The position numbers and the translations under genes were made by a program. A model generated the notes under the pieces. The model did not search any database and was not told the origin of the DNA. It saw nothing but the letters and a program-made list of their open reading frames with translations. Source: Tachypleus tridentatus (Eukaryota > Arthropoda > Merostomata > Xiphosura > Limulidae). From it: a stretch of DNA of 64,000 nucleotides. The stretch spans positions 45,130,782 to 45,194,781 of the forward strand of contig NC_134833.1 of NCBI RefSeq assembly GCF_004210375.1, in the 5' to 3' direction. Of this stretch, positions 40,501 to 52,500 are shown piece by piece; position 1 is the first letter of the stretch; the number at the start of each line of letters is the position of its first letter.

Positions 40501-43500
40501 TTACGTAGAGGAGTGAACAACGTTTCGACCTTCGGTCATTGTCAGGTTCGTAGTTTCTCTATAGGCCTCGGAGACTCTGCTTGACTTTTCTACTGGCCTA
40601 TTTTAAATGCGACTGTAACTTTTTTTCTTGACCAACTTTTCAAATAGACTGCCTCTCTAGCATTAACATGGGTTTTATTTAAAATATTTGTGGTAATCTT
40701 ACGATGAACCTGATGATGACCGAAGAAGGTCGAAACGTTGTTCACTCCTCTACGTAAAAATTTTTCTCAATCCAAACGAGCCGTTTTTACATATATATAT
40801 ATCTACAAGTGGGTTTTCTCGACATCACTGAATAATATACTTTAATAATAATATATTATTTTAACTTAATTATTTGTGATGGACAGGCCAGTAGGGTAGC
40901 GTTGGAGCTTCGACTATTACTATCATTCCAATTTATTTGTATAAAGTTAAGAAATGCAGTGGCGAGTGGAGCACACAAGCATTAACTCGAGGATGTTTAC
41001 AGTTGAAGTAAAAACTCTGATTTTGAACTAAGATTCAAGCATGAAAACACTTTTAATATACTTTTTTCACAATCTTTTCCGTTACAATCAATTTGTAGAA
41101 TAACTTGGAATAAACTAACAAAACTCCTTCAGTGTAACTATCTAAACGTTTCTTAATTCCACTTCCAGCATTGTTTACTAAATCAATTACAATGTATTGA
41201 TTCGCCATATCTTACCATTTTATACTATGCTAGGAAATATGGAAATAAGTTACCTACATAGAGCTGAGGCAAGAAACGTTGGACAAGTCCATCGTAAGGG
41301 TAGTCGTAGTTTCTCTATAGGCCTTGGAGACCCTGCATTACTTTTTGACTGGCTATTTTAAATGTGACTGTAACTTTTTTCTTGACTAACTTTTCAAATA
41401 GACTGCCTCTCTAGCTTCAAACATGGGTTTTATTTAAAATATTTGTTGTATTCTTACGATCTTCCAAACAGTGTACACAACTACCCGCAAGTAGATCTAG
41501 CACTTAATTGGTTGTTTTTCTTTGATCAGTTTGTAATTCTTAAAACCAGAGTCAAAACCATTTGCTCACTGGTTGCAGTTAAATTTGGTAAACTGGAAGG
41601 AAGCCTTCTTACTTATATCCTTACACACTTCTGATATGGATACTACATCAAAGCTCCGACTTACTTCTTTCTTGGCAATTTTGTACAAGATAATATAACT
41701 GTTTCTCATAGCTTTTTCGCTTGGTCTGACATGGCCAAGTAGTTATGGCGCTCGACTCGCAATCTGAGGGTCGCGGATTCGAATCTCAGTTACACCAAAC
41801 ATGCTCGCCCTTTCAGCCATTGGAGCATTATAAGTCAAGGTCAATCCCACTATTCATTGGTAAAAGAGTAGCCTAAGAGATGGCGGTGGGTGGTGATGAT
41901 TAACTATCTTCTCTCTAGTTTTACAATGCTAAAATTAGGGAATGCTAGCGCATATTGCCCTCGTGTAGCTTTGCGCGAAATTGAAAAACAAACAAACAAA
42001 GGCTTTCTTGCTGTTGGAAGAGTGCTAGTTTGTAGATAATGATATAATGTATAGTCTATCTAAAGAGGTTTTCATAACCTTTTTTATAACCTCAATAGCA
42101 TCGTTTGTAAATAGCATGAACAAAAACGTTTCTGAACATATTACTCTTCTTGGTCAGTCGTCATCATATAATATTTTCATGCCTTTGTGAGAATGAATCA
42201 CACTTATTTTCAGACATGCCACAAGTGCTTCATAATAAGAAAAACATATTTGGGTAAATAAATTAATTATTCACTTTAAGTGTGTAAACCTTGCAAACTG
42301 ATAGCCACAGAGTGTGTGTAATTTCATTTCATTTAAGGTTTTCAAAACCTACGGGTTGAAAGCTGGGCATGAGTTAAACAGTATTAGAGTTTAGAAAGAC
42401 AATGAAAACAGTATATTTATATCTTTATGACTATGTTAGTGAAATTATTTTATGTTTATATAGAAGTTCAAGCATCATTTCATTTTGTTTATTTTATTAC
42501 TGAAAAGATCAGAACCAGAACTTTTTAAACTAATAACAACTCATTTCTTTTTCCAGGTTTTGTGGGCCAAGATTAACTACAACAATCCATTTAACAATTT
42601 GTTTGTATCATCAGACAGTTCAAAGATTTTACCAGATCCTCGATATTCTGTAGTGCAAAATACAGATGGGACTACCAACACTTACACTCTTCAAGTAAGA
42701 CTTAAAATATTTTAAAAAACATTCAGCTAGAACCTAAATATTTAATCATTCTACTTAAAATAGATAAAGAAGTAACACTAAGATAAGTAGTCTTACAAAG
42801 GAATTTGAATATTTACTATTTATAACCATTGAACTATGTATATGTTTAATTTGATCGTTTTGTTTTTTATTAGCTGTGGCTCGTAGAATGACTACGAGCT
42901 TGTTTTTTTTTTTTCTCACTTACAAACTTTTAATTAAAACTTCGTTATCTCTTAACCGATTTGATATCTAATTATAGTTTTGGACACTGGAAGTCAAACC
43001 CTTTCGATGCATTTGAATAGAAGTTTATTTACTTTAATAATATCTAAAAGAATTTCCATTTGAGGATAGGTTGTAGAGATCCCGATGAGTAATAAAATCG
43101 AATCGGGTATATACACATCCCACACTTGATATTGCTAGTACAAAAATATAGCTATGAAAAACAGAAAAAGATCTTATAGATTAATATACCCTAACCCTGC
43201 CTAAAAGAATTTCGAGTGCTGCAGCTATTGATGGTTCTCTCTTGTCTTCATCATAAATAGTTATATGGAGAGCTGATTAGAATCTATAGAAATGATACGC
43301 GAGGTCCATGCTACCCTTTGAACTGCTTATTGTAATCATGATTGTACAATATAAATTGACACCCGAATTCCACTCTACGAAAGTTTTGTGGAGTCAGTCT
43401 TAGACTACACATCACGATAAATATTTGACAAAGACTACTTTACAAAAAGAAACACACAAAATCTCTTTGGAAATAAATTTGTAAACTTCAAAGATTTGTG

Positions 43501-46500
43501 GTCGCATGAAATTTTCATCGTCCTTCCCATAAAAAAATCAACCATTGATTTCGAGGTATGACTGGAAATTTGTAAGCTGTTAACATTCGAACCTTTACCA
43601 ACCTCAAATCTTTCATTGTTTAATTACTGGTATTTGGAAATACATTCATCTTCATTGCAGAGGTTTGTTGTTATGTGTGTGTGTTGGGAGTTCTGTTTTC
43701 TTCTTCAATTTTTTATACTGACTTGAAGTGTAAAGCTGGAGAAGATCCTATTTCCAAATTTGAATGTGGTGTGGCCATCCAGCAATAAGGTGATCTATAA
43801 CAGCATTTTACTCACAAACAATCGGGAAAATATAGTCTAATATACACTACATGACCAAATGAATGTGGATACCCAACCATCACACCTATATGTACTTGTT
43901 GAACATCTTAATCCAAAACCATGGGCATTAATATGGCGTTGGTTCTCTCTTTGCTGCTGTAGCATCCTCCACTGTTCTGGAAATGCTTTTCACTAGATAT
44001 TCAGCCACAAGAGCATTAGTGTTCCAATTCATCCCAAAGGTGTTCAATGGGGTTGAGGTGAGGGCTCTGTGTATGCCAATCAAGTTTTTCTGCACCAACC
44101 TCGGCAAACAATGTCTCTATGGACCTCGCTTTATGCACGGGGGCATTGTCATGCTAAAACAAAAAATGGCTTTCCCCAAACTGTTACCACAAAGTTGGAA
44201 GCACACACTTCTCTAGAATGTCATTGTATACTGTAGCATTAAGATTGCCCTTCACTGGAATTAAAAAGCCCAGCTCAAACCATGAAAAAAAAAGCTCCGG
44301 ACCATTGTTCCTCCTCCACAAAACCTTACAGTTGGCAATATGTATTCAGGCAGGTAGTGTTCTCCTGATATCTGCCAAACCCAGATTCGTCCATCAGACA
44401 GCCAGATAGTGAAGTGTGATTCACATTCCAGAGAATGCATTTTCACTGCTCCAGAGTCTAATGGTTGTGTGCTTTGCACCACCTCAGCCAACGTTTGGCA
44501 TTGCGCATGGTGATGTTAGGCTTGTGTGTGGCTGCTCGGCCACAGAAACCCATTTCGTGAAGCTCCCGACGAATAGTTCTTGTGCTGACGTTGCTTTCAG
44601 AGGCAGTTTGGAACTTGGCAGTGAGTGTTGCAATTATGGACAGACGAATTTTACGCACTACATGCTTCAGCACTTGACAGTCCCATTCTGTGAGCTAATG
44701 TGGCCTACTTCTTCGTGGCTTAGCTGTTTTTGATGCTTCTAAACGTTTCCACTTCATAATAACAGCACTTACAATTGACCGGGGCAGCTATAACAGGGTA
44801 GAAATTTGACGAACTTACTTGTTAGGAAGGTGGCTTCCTATGACGATGACACGTTGAAAGTCACTGAGCTCTTCAGTACAACCCATTCTACTGCTAATGT
44901 TTATCTATGGAGATTGCATGGCTGTGTACTTGATTTTATGCACCTGTTAACAATGGATGTGGCTGAAATAGACGAACCCACTAATTAGAAGGAGTGTCCA
45001 CATAATTTTGGCCATGTAGTGTATATAATACCCATGACACAACAACACTGCAACATTTACGCAAGATTACAGTATCATATATTTTTGGTTATGAGGGGGA
45101 AAGAAGGAGTTAAAACTATTCTTTTGTCCAAAACGTTATAATAAATAGTTTTCCTATGAAACATTATTTTGTATAAATATTATGAAAAACAGTAAAATAG
45201 GTGTGTAACAAGTTGCATAGACACATATGTTAGAAATTCAAGAAAGCTTTATTAAATGGAAACTGTTGTGATATTTTATGTTTTCTATAAAATAAAAAGC
45301 AATATTAAGAGAAAACTGTTAACACTTTATTCTGCATATTTCAAATACTATCAGTTTCTTGAGGTTGCATGTCCACCATAATAGTTCGCTTAAACTGAGT
45401 GGAATTAGATTTGTTAGACTTCAAGTATTTTAAAGTTGCGAAATCCCGGATTTTGGATTTGTTTTCAAATTTGTGACACCTTTATTATGCCGCCTTTAGA
45501 ACTTACTAAAATTTCACTTTTGTAAACTAGACTTTATTTCAAACAATGTTCAAATTGTTACATGTATTCTTCCTTTTTTGCTCTTCGACTTTCAGTATGT
45601 ATATAGAGAAAGTTGTGTTCAGTATGTATATAAAGTTGTGTTCAGTATTTATATAGACAATGTTGTGTTCAGTATGTATATAGACAATGTTGTGTTCAGT
45701 GTGTATATAGATAAAGTTGTGTTCAGAATGTATATAGACAAAGCTGTGTTCAGTATGTATATAAACAAAGTTGTGTTTAAAATGTATATAGACAAAGTTG
45801 TGTTCAGTATGTATATAGACAAAGTTGTGTTCAGAATGTATATAGACAAAGTTGTGTTCAGAATGTATATAGACAAAGTTGTGTTCAGTATGTATATAGA
45901 CAAAGTTGTGTTTAGAATGTATATAGACAAGCTGTGTTCAGAATGTATATAGACAAAGCTGTGCTCAGTATGTATATAAACAAAGTTGTGTTTAGAATGT
46001 ATATAGACAAAGTTGTGTTCAGTATGTATATAGACAAAGTTGTGTTCAGAATGTATATAGACAAAGTTGTGTTCAGTATGTATATAGACAAAGTTGTGTT
46101 CAGAATGTATATAGACAAAGTTGTATTCAGTATGTATATAGACAAAGTCGTGTTTAGAATGTATATAGACAAAGTTGTGTTTAGAATGTATATAGACAAA
46201 GCCAGGTTCGGTATGTATATAGACAAAGCCAGTGTTCAGAATGTATATAGACAAAGTTGTGTTCAGTATGTATATAGACAAAGTTGTGTTCAGAATGTAT
46301 ATAGACAAAGTTGTATTCAGTATGTATATAGACAAAGTCGTGTTTAGAATGTATATAGACAAAGTTGTGTTTAGAATGTATATAGACAAAGTTGTGTTCG
46401 GTATGTATATAGACAAAGTTGTGTTCAGAATGTATATAGACAAAGTTGTATTCAGTATGTATATAAACAAAGTTGTGTTTAGAATGTATATAGACAAAGT

Positions 46501-49500
46501 TGTGTTCAGTATGTATATAGACAAAGTTGTGTTTAGAATGTATATAGACAAAGTTGTATTCAGTATGTATATAGACAAAGTTGTGTTTAGAATGTATATA
46601 GACAAAGTTGTGTTCAGTATGTATATAGACAAAGTTGTGTTCAGAATGTATATAGACAAAGTTGTGTTCAGAATGTATATAGACAAAGTTGTATTCAGTA
46701 TGTATATAGACCAAGTTGTGTAACAGCGAATTTAAAGTTATACTTTCCTGTCAGACAAGAGACCAAAGAAATGACAGTGGAAGATATTGGTTAACTCTCT
46801 GCTCTTGGTGCAAAATTAGGAACAGTTATGCGCAGATATTTGTTATGTAACTTTTTATGGAGGGTCTAAAACACGCAAACTCCGAAAGTTTCTCTTTAAG
46901 TCAAAATAATTTAAGAACATATGAACTATGAAGTAGTCTTATTAATATATTTAAATACACCAGTTCTATTGTCAATAACATATCATAAATGAATAAAGTA
47001 CTTTATGGGTAAAATATTTAGTGTTTCTGTATAACGTGTATATGTTATCACACTGGCTTGCTTTTAAAGGTCGATAGGTTTTGATGCTGAAGGGACGTCA
47101 GGACGACACTGGGAAGTTTTTAAACAGCCTTACATCATACTTTGTACCTTTATTTTATGAAGATTAAACTGAAATAAGTCTCACATGGGTTTCCAATAAA
47201 ACTGTTGTTAAATAAAATTATAAGTTGTATTAACACACACAAATAATAGAAAAGTGATTAAAACTCAACTTACATCGAACACACCCACACAAGTTAAAGA
47301 TAAAAACAGATTCACACCTTTGGATCTAAAAATCACCCTGTAAAAGGTCAGTCACAAAATATGTAGAACCATAAATGGTTTAAATGACAGTTTCGTCACT
47401 CTTGTACCAAGAATACAAGTATGAAATGCAATGAGAACGGAGAAATATAAATGAATTCACAAACGACTGTTTGCACCCTTTCCTTCACCTAAAGAATTGC
47501 TATATCGTAAAAGAATAAAGTGTTTGTTTTTTTGAATTTCGCACAAAGCTACTCCAGGGCCATCTGTGCTAGCCGTCCCTAATTTAGCAGTGTAAGACTA
47601 GAGGGAAGGCAGCTAGTCATCACCACCCACCGCCAACTCTTGGGCTACTCTTTTACCAACGAATAATGGGATTGACCGTAACATTATAACACCCCCACGA
47701 CAGAAAGAGCGAGCATGTTTGGCGCGACGGGGATGCCAACCCGCGATCCTTAGATTACGAGTCGCACGCCTTAACACGCTTGGCCATGCCGGGCCGCAAA
47801 AGAATAAATAAGGGCACTATTTATTTGGCATAATATTAAATCAATTGAATTGCTAATGAATAAAATTGATCACAAAGAACAGAGAGATGAATGAATATCG
47901 AAACCCGATTTCTAACGGTGCGAGTTCGCAGACATACCGCTGTGTCACTGGGGGCGTTTTTCGTTACGATAAAAAGTAATCCCTCAGCAGTTAGTCCGCA
48001 GGGTATACAAAGGGAGATAGTATGTAAGAATACAACGAAGCTTACTACAAGAGCTACGGTAACCTTGAATTCCCATGGACTCCAAATTGCGATCAGGAAA
48101 GAGAAAGAGGTATTCTGAGATACTATATTTAATTCTAATAAGAAGAGAAAGTCGGTAGAGAAGAAACAAAGCGAGCTAATACACTCCCTGAAAGTGATAG
48201 AAACAGGAGGCAAAAAAGGTTAATAAGTTGCAGTACATGTCACAAAACAGAAATTATTTGAGCTCCAGTATTAATTCCATAGAAATTCAGAGTTAGTGTT
48301 AATATGATACTTACATTTCAGTAGTAATAAAATTGAAATTCGTATATCTAGTTTAGGCAAACTTTGGTGAGAAGAACATGTAGCGCTTAAGTTATGCCTT
48401 TAAGTACAAGAATTAGCAATAATGAGCTTGATAGAATCCATCCATTTTAAAAACATTTCAACGCTATGTGTCAATTCCTGAAACCATTCGTTTATATAAA
48501 AAGAAAAGTCAGTTACTATTTAATTTATGACACCAAAATTTTGGTGGAAAAAGCTGTTCAGTCAGTAAATTATTTAGATTTCTGAAATTATTAAATGATT
48601 TATTACGCAATTTTTATATTAAAGCGGTAATAAAAAAGCATCCACAAAATTCACAGATATAATAGTTAATTCACGTTGATCACAGACATAAAAATAGGTT
48701 CTTGAACGTTGACTCCTAAAGTGTCCAGAACATTAGTTTCACATTAGGAAACCAGCTTAGAAAATGTGGTGATTATGAGTGCTAGATATTAATCATGTTC
48801 TCAAAATGTTTGATAACGTTCAATACATAAGGAGACAGGGCCACAAAAGGTGGGGAAGAACATTGTCATAGTTAGGGACAAATTAACATATATTATAGAA
48901 ACATCACTCACTGGACAAGAAACTTCAGGTGGATAAATAAGAAGTAAATAGTTGAGTCGATTCATGAAGCAGCATAATGTTCATTCAAAGCAAAAATGAG
49001 TTCGGAAAGTGTTAGGATGTTTTATACAATGGGTTAAACTATTACATAGGCTGCTGTCTAAATTCTTTATAGTAATTCTAAAGAGATATTCCTTAACTCA
49101 ACGAAATTTTGTGTCGACCATATCTGTAGCGATTGATAACTTACTTATAAGATAAAAGAAAATATATTATGAAATGGCCTAATTAGTAGTGTGGTCTGCA
49201 GTTACACCACTTAATTGTGCAGACATAATTCACTTAAAGAAAACAAACTCATAAGTACTGTCATTGTTGTCCCCCGCTAGTACATCGGTAAGTCTACAGA
49301 TTTGCAACGCTAAAATTAAGGTACCATTCCTCTCGGTGGACACAACAGATAACTCGATGTGGCTTTGCTCTAAGAAAACACAAACACACTGTACTATGGT
49401 AACGCACTTAAAGAAAACAAACTTTTAAGTATTGCTACTGCACCATGGTAAACCACTTAAAGAAAACAAATCCTTAAGTACTGTTACTGCACCATGGTAA

Positions 49501-52500
49501 ACCACTTAAAAAAAACAAATCCTTAAGTGCTGTTACAACACCATGGCAAACAACTTTACAAAAATAAACTTTTAAGTGCTGTTACTGCACCATGGTAAAC
49601 CACTTAAGAAAAACAAATTCTTAAGTACTGTTATTGCACTATGGTAAACCACTTAAAGAAAACAAACTTTTAAGTACTGTTACTGCATCATGGTAATACA
49701 CTTAAATAAAATGAACTCTTAAGTACTGTTACAACACCATGGCAAACAACTTTACAAAAATAAACTTTTAAGTGCTGTTACTGCACTATGGTAAACCACT
49801 TCAGAAAAACAAATTCTTAAATACTGTTATTGCACCATGGTAAACCACTTAAAGAAAACAAACTTTTAAGTACTGTTACTGCATCATGGTAATACACTTA
49901 AATAAAATGAACTCTTAAGTACTGTTACTGCACCATGGCAACAACTTAAAGAAAACGAACTATTAGGTACTGTTACTGCATCATGGTAACCCACTTAAAG
50001 AAAACAAACTACTGAGTGCTCTCATTGTGGTATGCTTACCCAGTAAAGTAACAAACTCTTGAATAATGTCATTATATCACGGCAACGCTATGAACACTTA
50101 CTACTGTGAAAATTTTTTGACTAATCAGATTACCATATTGCTTCTATAAATTAGTTGTTTACTATTTATTATTGATTTTATTAAAGATATATCTTCATTT
50201 ACTTGATGATAAATTGAAGTGATATAATATCGTGATTGTGACGATACAGTATTTTCCGTCCAAATATTAGATCACGAAAATACAGGAAATTGATGCTGGC
50301 TTGTACCAGTGCCAAGTAATTATTGGAACTAACGATAAAATTAAAGCAGACGTTTTGGTGTACGTACGAAGTGAGTATAACCAAAGTGTATTTTCCTATT
50401 CTTAGAAGTGTATTTGTATGGAAAGTAATAATGCAGTAGTCTTTCTTTAAAATATTTTGCTTTCAGTTGCCATATTTAATGGTTAATCGTCCACTTGTAT
50501 TTGTTATTTTACATATTAATTCTTTATTGCTTCATATATTCGTGATAAAGATACTGTCGTTAGATAATTAGTATAAGGTGATGCAAACAGTAACTTTACA
50601 TCTAAGCATTAAGATTATATTAAGATCGAATTTTTAATGACGCAAATGACAACTGCAAGCTAGAGAAGCGATTAATCACTTGTATTCTGCTATTTACCTA
50701 TTAGTTTAGCCAGATAGTATTTTATGTGTAATTATATGTAAAGTTTCGAATACTAATTAATCTCTAGTTCTTATTGAACGAAAATTTCCGAGACAAATGA
50801 TCATTTCTGATAAGCGTGACAGACATTTCTGTAAGGCAAATTAAATAATAAACCCATTAATAAAAGTATCATTTCTAGTAGTACCTTAAAGCCGTGTAGA
50901 TCATTCAAAGACTAGGGATCAGAAACAAGATCAAATATTTACCAGAAAAAATTATAAACTGATTACATCTGTCTAGTTTTTCCATTACGTTATCAAACGT
51001 CTTCATTCATTCAATCTCCTATCTTTAGTTAATTCAACAATTCAAAATCACTTCAAGGTGTAACACTAAACGACCTCACAAGTTTCTCTGCCATTAATAT
51101 TCAAACATTTAGTGAAAACATATATATTCTTCTAATAGAAATCCCACACTAAAGCGGCCTTGAGATGAACACTAAGATGATTCGAAACTTTATCTGCAGT
51201 AAATCACCTGAGAAGTTAACTGTAAGACTTCACTTTTTTCTTTATCAGCTTTATGTTGATAATGTAAATAAAGCCACAGAATGCAATAACATCCTTAATA
51301 ATAATCTATAGAGAGTCCATCACGTTGGCCTTTGTGACATCAGCACTTAGACCACAGAGACAGAAGTAATGGGATTTGGCCAGGAAGTGATGTATGTTGG
51401 TGAGGGAGACCTACCCTCTCTTCTAAATAGTCCAATATAGTTGTTTAATGTATGTTGAGCAACAAGTTTGGTTTGGTTTATTGTTAAGCACAAAACTACA
51501 CAATAGGCTATATGTGCTGTGTCTATCACGAGTATCGAAACCCGGTTTCTAATGTTGTAAGTCCGTAGACATCCCGATGTGACACTGGGGGGGGGGTAAT
51601 AGATGTTGAGCGACACTTTACTAGTTACTTCTTTGATTTATCTTATTTTTATTTAAACAACCTTAAGAAAGATTTCTCGTGTTGTTGATGAAACTGGTTT
51701 ACACTCGTACATCTTACCTTTTTGTAATACATAAATGTTGTCATTAAATCGAACCTAGTATTAGAGCTTGGATTTCTAACATACTGTTGCTATGACGCTT
51801 TTCCGTGTACTTTTCTTTATTTGGGATTTGGAAGACACAAGCGGTTTTGCTCGGAATGAGGGGTCTACATGTAAGTTGTAGACCTTTCCTCTGAAAGGTG
51901 TTACCAAAATTATTGATATGATAAACTCATTTGGAACAGCAAAATCTTCCTACCATCAGTAGCAACGTTAAAGAAACAGCTGCAATACGTGTGTTTATAG
52001 AGAAAAACAGAACTCCACCAGAACTGCCATTTCCATATTCGGAAGAATAATACCATCTAATTCTAAAGGAGAGCAACCATAAAACTCTCAAATCTGACAG
52101 AAAATTAATCGAAGAAGAGGAGCTCATCAAAAACTCATTCACATTTTAACCACCACCATTGAACCGTCACTCTATACTGTATGGTTACAGAACTGATCCT
52201 TCGAGTAATCTTTTGGGCAGAACTACAGTTTAGAAATCTCAGTAAAGTCTTTGGCACTATTACATAAAGGACAACGGCGACAACCAGATCATATCTCATA
52301 GATACCATCAAAGCCATTTACCAGTATCAAAACAACAAGAACTGGCTAGAAAATAATTGTAAAAAGCGTTCAGTGGTCAATTTATGATGTATAGTAAAGT
52401 CATCAAAAAACTTCTCTAATATCGTGCTATAGCACTTACATTACCGGATACGGTCTGATGGAGAGGGTCTGTAAAGTCGCATTAAACTAAAAGGATCAAC

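Larger units (their letters stand above)
37651..40830 (-). mobile_element. composite Penelope-like element, degenerate
   Basis: The ORF remnants on the minus strand read, in order, an N-terminal domain, reverse transcriptase and GIY-YIG endonuclease, the arrangement of Penelope-like elements (PLEs). The ends carry hammerhead-ribozyme-like motifs, also known from PLEs. The element is flanked by the 16-bp direct repeat AATAATATACTTTAAT (37635-37650 and 40831-40846), taken as a target site duplication. The right part is odd: a terminal segment (40420-40550), about 150 bp of sequence also found at 41306-41461, then the same terminal segment inverted (40705-40830). The coding frames are broken and two catalytic residues are changed, so it is not autonomous. 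Confidence 0.85.
40420..40830. repeat. inverted terminal segments of the PLE around a 150-bp spacer
   Basis: 40420-40550 and 40705-40830 are inverted copies of about 130 bp (both contain the AACGAGCCGTTTTTACATAT block and the hammerhead motif). Between them lie about 150 bp that are not PLE-like and match 41306-41461. Transcribed, the whole would fold into one long hairpin. Confidence 0.75.
35386..42556 (+). other. intron 2 of the lachesin-like gene
   Basis: A 7.2-kb GT-AG intron inside Ig1. It contains a small foldback repeat (36430-36680), an AT microsatellite (36918-36980), the composite Penelope-like element (37651-40830), a duplicate of a segment found in that element (41306-41461) and a SINE-A copy (41725-42000). 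I see nothing else between 35386 and 36430. Confidence 0.85.
42695..50270 (+). other. intron 3 of the lachesin-like gene
   Basis: A 7.6-kb GT-AG intron inside Ig1. It holds one copy of an unclassified dispersed repeat (42925-43260), a Tc1-like transposon (43845-45021), a 27-bp minisatellite (45592-46721), SINE copies (46798-46860, 47522-47796, 47888-47957) and a 49-bp minisatellite (49200-50050). About 48.0-49.2 kb looks featureless. Confidence 0.85.

Noticed and set aside
44416..44733. 105-codon plus-strand frame
   Set aside because: Antisense shadow of the Tc1-like transposase.
45649..46686. 345-codon minus-strand reading frame repeating LSIYILNTT, plus long plus-strand frames in the same place
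   Set aside because: All are by-products of a 27-bp tandem repeat without stops; no start context, splice sites or non-repeat sequence support a gene.
47836..48213. 125-codon minus-strand frame
   Set aside because: Partly SINE-B sequence (47888-47957) in reverse; no protein motif.
49400..50020. Regularly spaced repeats resembling a CRISPR array
   Set aside because: The whole 49-bp unit repeats, with no unique spacers, in a eukaryotic intron: a minisatellite.
51900..52330. Possible LINE fragment (less AT-rich stretch)
   Set aside because: No reverse transcriptase motif could be read in any frame.
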